Source of the DNA: Planctomycetota bacterium
Lineage (GTDB): Bacteria; Planctomycetota; Planctomycetia; Planctomycetales; Planctomycetaceae
Length of the DNA stretch: 8,253 nucleotides
Direction of reading: 5' to 3'
Assembly (NCBI GenBank): GCA_029977045.1
Contig: JAPOLP010000221.1
Coordinates: 1-8,253 of the forward strand
Position numbers and translations under genes: made by a program
The notes under the pieces: generated by a model
The model's database searches: none
The model's input: the letters and a program-made list of their open reading frames with translations, nothing else
Told to the model about the DNA's origin: nothing
Shown: piece after piece, positions 1 through 5,327 of the stretch
Numbering within the stretch: position 1 is the stretch's first letter
How the letters are laid out: each line of letters begins with the position of its first letter

Positions 1-2301
1 GACCTGGGTCCCCGAGGTAATCGCGTTCTGCAGTGACGACACAGCGTCAGTACCAATGACGTTCTGTGAGATTTCCGATCGTCGCAGAATTGCCGTGGCT
101 TCGAAGTTGATGTTCGTGCCGGTCAGCACAACTTCCACACCGTGGTCGTTCGTGGCAGCAGCGCTCCCCAGGTTCGAATCTGTGTTGATGACGCTGTTGC
201 CGATGAAGTCGAACGACCCGGCAGCGTGATCCTGAAGTTCTATTCGCACAGCGCCGAGCTGGTTGCCGTCAAAGCTGTTTGCCGCACCGGCTGATGTGCC
301 GCCAATCGTGACCTGAAGACCGTCACCCTGGGAGGCAGTGACTGTCGCGTTGGTCACATGCCCGGCAGCTGTCGTGCCATTGACCCCTCGGACCACTGTG
401 AGCGTGTCACCAACTACTTCAGTGACGGTCATCACTTCGCCGCCGACCTGGATGTTGAACGGCGTTGCGAATCCATTGAACGGCGTCGCGTCAGTGACAT
501 TCAGCGTTGTCGCCGTACGGCTGATGCCGCCTCTCGCGACTGCTGTTTCCTGGGCTCGAGTGTCCTGCACGACAAAGCCGATGCCGCGCTGCTGATTGCC
601 AGTGAACTGGTTTGCCGTGATATCTGCTTCGATGGACGAGTTCGCCAGGAACGTCCCGCCAATGCCGGCAAAACGGTTATTGCTGAACGTGTTGCCGGAG
701 ATCGAGCGCGCCGTTCCCGACAGCGACGAGGTCACCGAGCGAACGCGTGCCCCGGCTTCGTGTGGCACGGCCAGCGAACCGCGTTCGCCGCGAAGTACCG
801 ACAACGTGTTGCCGCTGATCGACTCAACAAAGAACTGCTCGTGGCCGATCAGGATGATCTGCTGCGGCTGGAAGGCCCGCGCATCGACCACTTCAATCGT
901 CGTCGCTGACGCGCTGATGGCTGTCGTCAGCGTGGTTTCCGAGGAAAAGCCGGTGAAGTCAAAGACGGCCGGGCCGCGATTCTCGAAGACGAATTCGTCC
1001 GTGGCTGACGCGTTAAACAGCAGGCCGTTGCCCAGCGTGTTATCGACAACGTTGTTCGTGAACGTGCCGTAGACGTTGCTGTCGGTCGAATCGAAGACAA
1101 CACCTTCGCCGCCAGCCTGGCCATTGCGGCGGATCGTGTTCTGGTCGATGACAAGATTCGTCAGTGTCGACTCAGCCAGATTGAAGTTGATTGCGTCGAC
1201 CTGCGGTCGGTCGGCATCAATCTGCGGGTTGTTGCGGATCGTGAACCCGTCCAGCGGTGACTGGGCGAGAGTGACATCGATGCTGTCAATCTCGATGTTG
1301 TTTTCGATTTCGACATGCGGAGCACGGACGTCAGTGAAGTTGATAGACAGTCCGTCAGCGCCGGAAGCCCCGGCGATCGTGTTGTCGGTAACCCGCAGGC
1401 AGCCAATGTCAGTATAGACCGTCAGCGTGCCACCACCGGCGTACGGAGCCTGCCCCGTACCGTCCGTGTTCTGCAGAACGATCAGATTCTCGTCAGCAGG
1501 CGTTGTAAGGCCAATCACGTCCTCGGTGTTCGCCGCTGTCAGTCCCTGAACACCGCTGACAGTGGCCAGCGTGCCGGCCTGCAGGCCGTGATCGACGACC
1601 GTCAGTTCGAGCGGATTCGTCGGCTGCGAGGAAAAGATCGTCTTTCGGAGTCCGCGAGCGTTGATGTCGATGCCGTCAATATTCGACTCGGTGATGTCGA
1701 ATTCCTCGATGACGCTGTTGATCGTCTGACTGACGATGTCGACGGTCAGTCCGGCGTTGAGGCCGCCAGCGATGGTCGTCTGTGCGATCGTCAGCTCCGG
1801 CAAACGGACATCCGTCAGGCTGATGTCTACACCGCCGCCAACGCTGCTGTTGATCGACGATCCTTCAATGCTCAGCGAATCGAGACGGATGTTGTTCAGC
1901 GAGATGTTGACGCCCTGCCCCTGCGTGCCGGAGATCGTCGTGTCGTGAACGGCGATCTGGGTCAGCGTCAGATCGGAAAGCGTGATATTGATCGCGCGAC
2001 CGCCGATCCCGTCAAACGAAACCGCGTCGACGATGATCGAGTCGAACTCGGGCATACCGTCGCTGTCGACGTCGATGGTTGTGTTCGTGATATTGATGGG
2101 ACCGGTCGTCGCATTGACGAGTTGCTGATCAACGACAAACGCCGTCAGCAGCATGCGGTCTTCCAGAGCTTCTGAAAGGCGGAAGCGTCGGCCCGAATGG
2201 CCGTGCAGAGCATGTCGCTGCCAGTCCATGCCCCGGCGGCGTCCGCGACGACGGGTCTGCAGTGACTGACGAAAGTTCCGCACCCACGATGTCAACAACA
2301 T
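1..2301 (-). CDS. Giant surface protein, LEPR-XLL-like N-terminus, parallel beta-helix repeats (3' end outside window)
   Basis: The reading frame is open for 767 codons from the ATG at 2301-2299 to the left edge, so only the N-terminal part is present. An in-frame stop lies at 2401-2403 and no other ATG comes between. GGAGA sits 7 nt before the ATG. The N-terminus starts MLLTSW, then has an arginine-rich stretch (about 18-24) and ALEDRMLLTAF at 45-55. This fits the LEPR-XLL motif at the start of planctomycete giant secreted proteins, with E-D replacing E-P. After a DVDSDG acidic loop (77-82) the chain becomes short beta-strand repeats rich in N, T, I, V and G, with repeated 'NxFxxN' and 'xxISGNTF' rungs, as in right-handed parallel beta-helices. 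Two kinds of compact beta module interrupt the helix (residues 217-296, 455-522 and 585-654). A role in adhesion, matrix or surface-polymer binding is inferred only. There is no classical signal peptide, which is usual for this family. The neighbour at 3490 is divergent, so there is no operon. Confidence 0.88.
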   Translation of the reverse strand, partial: MLLTSWVRNFRQSLQTRRRGRRRGMDWQRHALHGHSGRRFRLSEALEDRMLLTAFVVDQQLVNATTGPINITNTTIDVDSDGMPEFDSIIVDAVSFDGIGGRAINITLSDLTLTQIAVHDTTISGTQGQGVNISLNNIRLDSLSIEGSSINSSVGGGVDISLTDVRLPELTIAQTTIAGGLNAGLTVDIVSQTINSVIEEFDITESNIDGIDINARGLRKTIFSSQPTNPLELTVVDHGLQAGTLATVSGVQGLTAANTEDVIGLTTPADENLIVLQNTDGTGQAPYAGGGTLTVYTDIGCLRVTDNTIAGASGADGLSINFTDVRAPHVEIENNIEIDSIDVTLAQSPLDGFTIRNNPQIDADRPQVDAINFNLAESTLTNLVIDQNTIRRNGQAGGEGVVFDSTDSNVYGTFTNNVVDNTLGNGLLFNASATDEFVFENRGPAVFDFTGFSSETTLTTAISASATTIEVVDARAFQPQQIILIGHEQFFVESISGNTLSVLRGERGSLAVPHEAGARVRSVTSSLSGTARSISGNTFSNNRFAGIGGTFLANSSIEADITANQFTGNQQRGIGFVVQDTRAQETAVARGGISRTATTLNVTDATPFNGFATPFNIQVGGEVMTVTEVVGDTLTVVRGVNGTTAAGHVTNATVTASQGDGLQVTIGGTSAGAANSFDGNQLGAVRIELQDHAAGSFDFIGNSVINTDSNLGSAAATNDHGVEVVLTGTNINFEATAILRRSEISQNVIGTDAVSSLQNAITSGTQV
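340..549 (-). other. Inserted beta module (type A, copy 2) in the giant protein
   Basis: This covers residues about 585-654. The pattern is GGIS-x2-ATTLNV-x-DA, a phenylalanine, I-x-VGGEVMTV, GDTLTVVRGVNGTTAA and H-x3-ATV. It matches copy 1 at the key positions but has a 2-4 residue insertion before the 'IxxGxE' strand. The stretch between the copies is ordinary beta-helix-like sequence (ISGNTFSNN, ANQFTGNQ). Confidence 0.5.
736..939 (-). other. Inserted beta module (type A, copy 1) in the giant protein
   Basis: This covers residues about 455-522. The pattern is TTL-x3-IS-x2-ATTIEV-x-DA, then a phenylalanine, IILIG-x-E, then GNTLSVLRGERG, and finally H-x3-GARV. It is paralogous to the copy 130 residues further along. 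The same pattern (ATT-x-V-x-DA ... IG-x-E ... G-x-TL-x-V-x-RG-x2-GT-x-A-x2-H) is recalled from phage tail proteins and other large surface proteins; its function is not known to me. Confidence 0.5.
1414..1653 (-). other. Inserted beta module (type B) in the giant protein
   Basis: This covers residues about 217-296. It has the pattern V-x-D-H-G-L, then 'ATVSGVQGLTAAN', a variable stretch, 'NLIVLQNTDGTG' and a closing 'YAGGGT'. From memory this resembles a small module seen in phage tail and fibre-like proteins (TAANG...DGTG...YTGGGT). The beta-helix style of sequence ('LTDVRLPELTI' before, 'FTDVRAPHVEI' after) resumes on the far side, so the module looks inserted between rungs. Confidence 0.5.
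1750..1992 (-). repeat. Three tandem 27-residue beta-helix repeats in the giant protein
   Basis: Residues 104-130, 131-157 and 158-184 are three consecutive units of exactly 27 residues (81 bp). Each opens with [IV]-[ND]-I-[TS]-L, continues with an L/V/I-rich strand pair around position 10-15, has a 'TTI' or 'SSI' turn near position 18-20, and closes with a glycine-rich end (GQG, GGG, NAG). The units agree in pattern more than in DNA sequence, so this is an old protein repeat and not a recent DNA duplication. The period suits one or a little over one turn of a right-handed beta-helix. Confidence 0.75.
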
Positions 2302-2605
2302 GTGACGTTCTCCCGAAAATGCGTCGGTCCGGTTTGCCCGGAATCGAGAACCGATGGTGGTGTCGCTGGTCTGCCGGCTTGAGTTCCATTGCCGAGGCCA
2401 TCACTGGCCACGCCCCCTCACTCTTCGACAGACCTCCGATTCACCGCTCTCAGTTGCCAATTGAGTTGTGTTTCGATGGCAGCGCGTCCGCGGCCATCAC
2501 CATCCGGGAAGTCCTCACGGCAGTCCTCATGACGCCGGCAGTCCATCCCGGTTTATTTCCTTCGAGGACCGACTGAGCCCCCGAAACTCTGAATACCGTT
2601 CCATG

Positions 2606-2630
2606 CGTCGCAGGAATCCCTGCTGCGACG
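2606..2630. repeat. Hairpin, 8-bp perfect stem, 9-nt loop
   Basis: CGTCGCAG (2606-2613) is the exact reverse complement of CTGCGACG (2623-2630). An alternative pairing uses CAGG/CCTG inside the same segment. Confidence 0.5.
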
Positions 2631-2717
2631 AGACCAGACAACGTTGGCGTCCAGCCTTTTCAGCACACGCGACCAGCAACGGAAGCCCTCCGCGCACTGT
2701 CGCCGCGCACTGGATAC

Positions 2718-2734
2718 ACAGATCCTCGATCTGT
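2718..2734. repeat. Hairpin, 7-bp perfect stem, 3-nt loop
   Basis: ACAGATC (2718-2724) and GATCTGT (2728-2734) flank the triplet CTC. A second, overlapping inverted repeat pairs TGTTTC (2732-2737) with GAAACA (2753-2758). Confidence 0.45.
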
Positions 2735-2768
2735 TTCGGTCCTGCCTGGCCTGAAACATTGCGACAAA

Positions 2769-2802
2769 CGATGACGGGGATGCAGTCGGAATCCCCGCAT
2801 CG
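2769..2802. repeat. Hairpin, 12-bp stem with one bulged A, 9-nt loop
   Basis: CGATG-A-CGGGGAT (2769-2781) pairs with ATCCCCGCATCG (2791-2802). All 12 pairs are Watson-Crick and only A2774 is unpaired. This is the strongest single hairpin in the intergenic region. No U-run follows on either strand, so it is not a classical terminator. Confidence 0.6.
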
Positions 2803-2883
2803 AACGGCGCAGCACGTCGAGTCCCAACATTCGATTCAGCCGGAAGTGGCGGCGCAACCCGTCACGACCCGCGAAATAGGCTT

Positions 2884-2922
2884 CGACGCCGCCAGAAGGA
2901 ATTCAGTTCCCGGTCGGCGTCG
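2884..2922. repeat. Nested hairpin, 8-bp outer stem plus 4-bp inner stem
   Basis: CGACGCCG (2884-2891) pairs with CGGCGTCG (2915-2922). Inside the 23-nt interval GGAA (2898-2901) pairs with TTCC (2907-2910) around a 5-nt loop. Confidence 0.45.
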
Positions 2923-2990
2923 GCTGGCAGCAATTCAGGCACTCTGCGCAAGCGCTGCATCGCGACCAGATCACAGTCAATCCGTCTGTG

Positions 2991-3030
2991 ACAGATGTGA
3001 CGGCAGCATTCGGTACCGGCATCTGTTTTT
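2991..3030 (+). terminator. Candidate intrinsic terminator in the intergenic region
   Basis: ACAGATG (2991-2997) pairs with CATCTGT (3020-3026). A further CGG/CCG pairing (3001-3003 with 3016-3018) is possible inside. The right arm runs directly into four more T residues, making five in a row (3026-3030). The stem is short and has only three G-C pairs, so termination would be weak. No plus-strand gene lies upstream in the window, so if real it would end an unannotated transcript or act as an attenuator. Confidence 0.3.
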
Positions 3031-3331
3031 CAGCGTGGCAGCCTGCCTGACGCCAGAAGATCGCTGGCGAGGGTGGCCCGGAATCCGGCCCGACCTGTCA
3101 GAGACGCACTGAAAGTTCCGCAACCGACACTTTCGGGTAAGCCCGCAGTCGCCGGAACTTCGTTGCTGGCCGACTTTTCCGCTCAAGCAGTACAGCCGGA
3201 ACAGTCGATACGACCTGCGAGGTGCCGAGGATCCGCGCGCGACCGTAGCGGCTGCGCTGAATTCAACGGTACCTGTTCGCATTGGCCAGACTCGATCAGT
3301 CGTCTCGATCTTCCGCTAACCCATTGGCGGA

Positions 3332-3354
3332 CAGGACCGGCTGGATCGGTCCTG
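3332..3354. repeat. Hairpin, 8-bp perfect stem, 7-nt loop, upstream of the secreted gene
   Basis: CAGGACCG (3332-3339) and CGGTCCTG (3347-3354) are exact reverse complements around GCTGGAT. It lies about 135 bp before the start codon at 3490 and could be in its 5' untranslated region. No U-run follows. Confidence 0.4.
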
Positions 3355-3479
3355 CCGGGCGATCCTGACATTCGGATTCTGACAAACGGATCATTGGAAG
3401 CCGGAGGCCGGCCTGAGTTCCCGAATTTCGTCACGACATCGGCCAGAACGGCTGTCGGACGGATCGGCAGGCTGGACAC

Positions 3480-3484
3480 GGAGG
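3480..3484 (+). promoter_or_regulatory. Ribosome binding site that fixes the start at 3490
   Basis: A full GGAGG lies 5 nt before the ATG at 3490. This start is followed at once by a signal peptide. The same frame is open upstream to an ATG at 3073, but that segment has no such site and no export signal. Confidence 0.8.
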
Positions 3485-3489
3485 TCGAA

Positions 3490-5214
3490 ATGAAGCTGTA
3501 TCTGTCGCTGTTGTGTGGTGTGCTGCTGCTGAGCGCTGAATCCATCACGCAGGCTCAGAACTACGGAGCCTCGACGACTGGTGGTCAGCCAGCAGTACAG
3601 GCCAACGTCCCGAACCCGGTTCACACCACCCGACGGTCGTTCCGTATTCCGTACCAGTACGATCCGCATGAGATCAGCCGCCTGGGCGCCCGCGAGATCC
3701 GTCTGTTCGTGTCTTACGACCGGGGCGCGACCTGGTCGCATTCGCAATCCGTTCAGCCAGCGGCAGGCCGATTCGAGTTTCAGGCAGCAAATGACGGCGA
3801 GTTCTGGTTCACCGTGCAGACCGTCGATCGTGACGGACAGCTCCATCCCGGCGGACAGGTTCTGCAGCCGGGCCTGATCGTCGTCGTCGATTCCGTCAAA
3901 CCAACCATCGAGATCGATCTCCGTGAGGCCGCTCCCGGTCGCGTCGCTCTGGACTGGACAATCATCGACAACAGCGTCGACCCGCAGTCGATCGTGCTCG
4001 AATTCACTCAGTCAGGACAATCCGACTGGCAGAAACTCGGTGTGACTCCAACTGCGACGGGCACCACAAGTTGGTCGGTTCCCGGTGGCGGACTTGTCGC
4101 CGTTCGAGGCCGTGTCCGAGACCGTGCCGGCAACGAATCGCAGTCGCAATTTCAGATTCAGATCAACCCCGTCACGGCGAGCCCTCAACCGGCTCCGTTC
4201 GTTCCGGGTAATACTGTCGCAGGAACATCTCCGTTCGGCGTTCCGATCAACCAGCCGCTGCCACCACCGGGAGCGTCACCGTATTCACTGCCTCAGGTTC
4301 CGCCGGGCCGTCCGGCTCCGCTGCCAACGAACCCTTCACCGTCGACCGTTCCGCAGTTCGGAACAGCACCGCGTCCATACACGCCGCCTCAGCTGGGCGG
4401 TCTGCCAGGCGGATTCGTTCCCAACGCCACTTCATCGGCAGGGCTCCCGACATCACAACCGCCTGCAATGGCTCCACCACTGGCCAGCCAGAATGGCCAG
4501 TTCGTTTCAGCAGTGCCAGGTTCGGTCGGAGCCAGCGAACTCCCCGCGTTTCAGCAGCCCGAAGCGATCGGCCATCGCATCGTTCGAGACCGGTCGTTCA
4601 AGATCGACTACCGCATCGACGACGTCGGCCCGTCCGGCATTGGCTCTATCGAGCTGTACGTAACTCAGAATGGCGGCGAGAAGTGGTACCGCTGCGTTGT
4701 CGATGAAGATCGGAAGAGCCCGTTCGACGTCGAAGTCCCAATGGACGGCATCTTTGGCTTCTCAATTCGAGTCGCCAGCGGAGCCGGCCTGTCCGACCCG
4801 CCGCCTCGTCCCGGTGATGAGCCGGACATCGTCATCGAAGTCGATGCCTCGCCGCCGGTTGTCGAACTGGACCCGCTGCGTCAGGGCACGGGCGACAAAC
4901 GCAACCGCATCCTGATCACCTGGCAGGCTGACGATCAGCGACTCGCCGACAACCCAATCGCGATCTCGTACGCAACAACGCCGGGCGGCCCCTGGACTCA
5001 GATCACGGACTGGCGTGAGAACACCGGCGAGTTCATCTGGACGGTCAACGCCGAGATCCCGCCGCGACTTTATGTCCGCATCGTCGCCCGCGACGCCGCC
5101 GGCAACATCGCAAAGGTCGACACGCCGCAGCCGGTGCTCGTCGACATCGCCAAACCGACGGCCCGGATCGTCAACGTCAATCCCGACGGCACCCGCCGCT
5201 CCGGCAGCTTCTGA
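3490..5214 (+). CDS. Secreted hypothetical protein with duplicated Ig/FN3-like domain pair
   Basis: It encodes 574 residues. Residues 1-22 are a Sec signal peptide: MK, a hydrophobic core LLCGVLLLS, and probable cleavage at TQA|QN. Cys9 is not in a lipobox. The mature protein holds two copies of a roughly 190-residue domain pair (about 48-227 and 368-565) joined by a proline-rich linker (about 228-357) likely to be extended. The copies share RSF-[RK]-I-x-Y (49-55 and 368-374), an 'E/RLxV' strand with a G-x-x-W turn, VDS/VDA before a proline (about 133 and 451), T-G-x-x-x-W, and a closing DRAGN/DAAGN (211-215 and 535-539), all marks of beta-sandwich Ig- or FN3-like domains. Similar proteins are common and uncharacterised in planctomycetes. 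A structural or carbohydrate/protein-binding role in the periplasm or envelope is inference. It is transcribed alone, divergent from the giant gene and convergent with the DUF1501 gene. Confidence 0.88.
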   Translation: MKLYLSLLCGVLLLSAESITQAQNYGASTTGGQPAVQANVPNPVHTTRRSFRIPYQYDPHEISRLGAREIRLFVSYDRGATWSHSQSVQPAAGRFEFQAANDGEFWFTVQTVDRDGQLHPGGQVLQPGLIVVVDSVKPTIEIDLREAAPGRVALDWTIIDNSVDPQSIVLEFTQSGQSDWQKLGVTPTATGTTSWSVPGGGLVAVRGRVRDRAGNESQSQFQIQINPVTASPQPAPFVPGNTVAGTSPFGVPINQPLPPPGASPYSLPQVPPGRPAPLPTNPSPSTVPQFGTAPRPYTPPQLGGLPGGFVPNATSSAGLPTSQPPAMAPPLASQNGQFVSAVPGSVGASELPAFQQPEAIGHRIVRDRSFKIDYRIDDVGPSGIGSIELYVTQNGGEKWYRCVVDEDRKSPFDVEVPMDGIFGFSIRVASGAGLSDPPPRPGDEPDIVIEVDASPPVVELDPLRQGTGDKRNRILITWQADDQRLADNPIAISYATTPGGPWTQITDWRENTGEFIWTVNAEIPPRLYVRIVARDAAGNIAKVDTPQPVLVDIAKPTARIVNVNPDGTRRSGSF

Positions 5215-5239
5215 CGACATTCGTCGACGCGATTTGAAA

Positions 5240-5308
5240 TAGCGGAACGGCGCAAGCCGTCCGGTCGATTGCGGAACGCGGGACCGGACGGCTCGCGCCG
5301 TTCCGCTA
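5240..5308. repeat. Inverted pair of REP-like units between convergent genes; possible bidirectional terminator
   Basis: Arms of 27 nt (5240-5266 and 5282-5308) are reverse complements with a single mismatch and are separated by 15 nt. Each arm also folds alone. In the left arm ACGGC and GCCGT enclose a GCAA (GNRA) tetraloop and extend by three G-C pairs past one bulged A. The right arm mirrors this with a TCGC loop and a bulged T. A bulged hairpin of this size, present twice in inverted orientation, is the layout of bacterial REP/BIME elements. It begins 25 bp after the stop at 5214 and ends 19 bp beyond the stop of the minus-strand gene (5328), so it could also stop transcription from both sides. 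U-runs are poor on both strands. Confidence 0.65.
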
Positions 5309-5327
5309 CTTTGATCAAGCCTGCCGC

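Larger units (their letters stand above)
2606..3030 (+). ncRNA. Candidate structured RNA (hairpin cluster ending in a U-run); hypothesis
   Basis: At least five perfect or near-perfect hairpins lie within 425 bp of otherwise gene-free DNA: 2606-2630, 2718-2734, 2769-2802, 2884-2922 and 2991-3026. The last is followed on the plus strand by a run of U, as in an intrinsic terminator. This could be a structured small RNA, a long leader, or a set of degenerate intergenic palindromes. No known RNA family is recognised and no promoter is assigned. The plus strand is chosen only because of the U-run. Confidence 0.22.
2302..3489. other. Long divergent intergenic region, no convincing gene, hairpin-rich
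   Basis: This 1188-bp stretch separates the start of the giant minus-strand gene from the start of the secreted plus-strand gene. Several frames are open because the DNA is GC-rich. Their translations are rich in R, P, S, H and C, lack any recognisable domain, and have no good ribosome binding site. It must carry the promoters of both flanking genes, but I could not find a -35/-10 pair worth reporting. It holds a cluster of inverted repeats between 2606 and 3030 and another at 3332-3354, listed separately. Confidence 0.6.

Noticed and set aside
1315..2175. Long open frame of 286 codons on the plus strand, antisense to the giant gene
   Set aside because: It is the complement of a regular repeat gene (many V, D and R codons mirrored from I, T and N positions), with no domain and no start signal.
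2468..3112. Open frame of 214 codons on the plus strand in the intergenic region
   Set aside because: Its composition is rich in R, S, H, P and C, it shows no domain or repeat, has no ribosome binding site, and overlaps the hairpin cluster.
2271..3122. The 12-mer GAAAGTTCCGCA occurs at 2271-2282 and at 3111-3122
   Set aside because: One copy is inside the coding start of the giant gene (residues 7-11). One or two chance 12-mer repeats are expected in a window of this size, and the flanks do not match.
3111..3134. Inverted repeat GAAAGT ... ACTTTC with a 12-nt spacer
   Set aside because: Six-base arms at this spacing are common by chance, and no promoter or start is nearby.
3073..3489. Upstream extension of the secreted gene to an ATG at 3073
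   Set aside because: The signal peptide and GGAGG belong to the ATG at 3490. The extension would bury the signal peptide and has non-coding composition.
3490..3555. Cysteine at residue 9 of the secreted protein as a lipoprotein anchor
   Set aside because: There is no lipobox (SLLC, and too close to the N-terminus). A Sec peptidase site at TQA|QN fits better.
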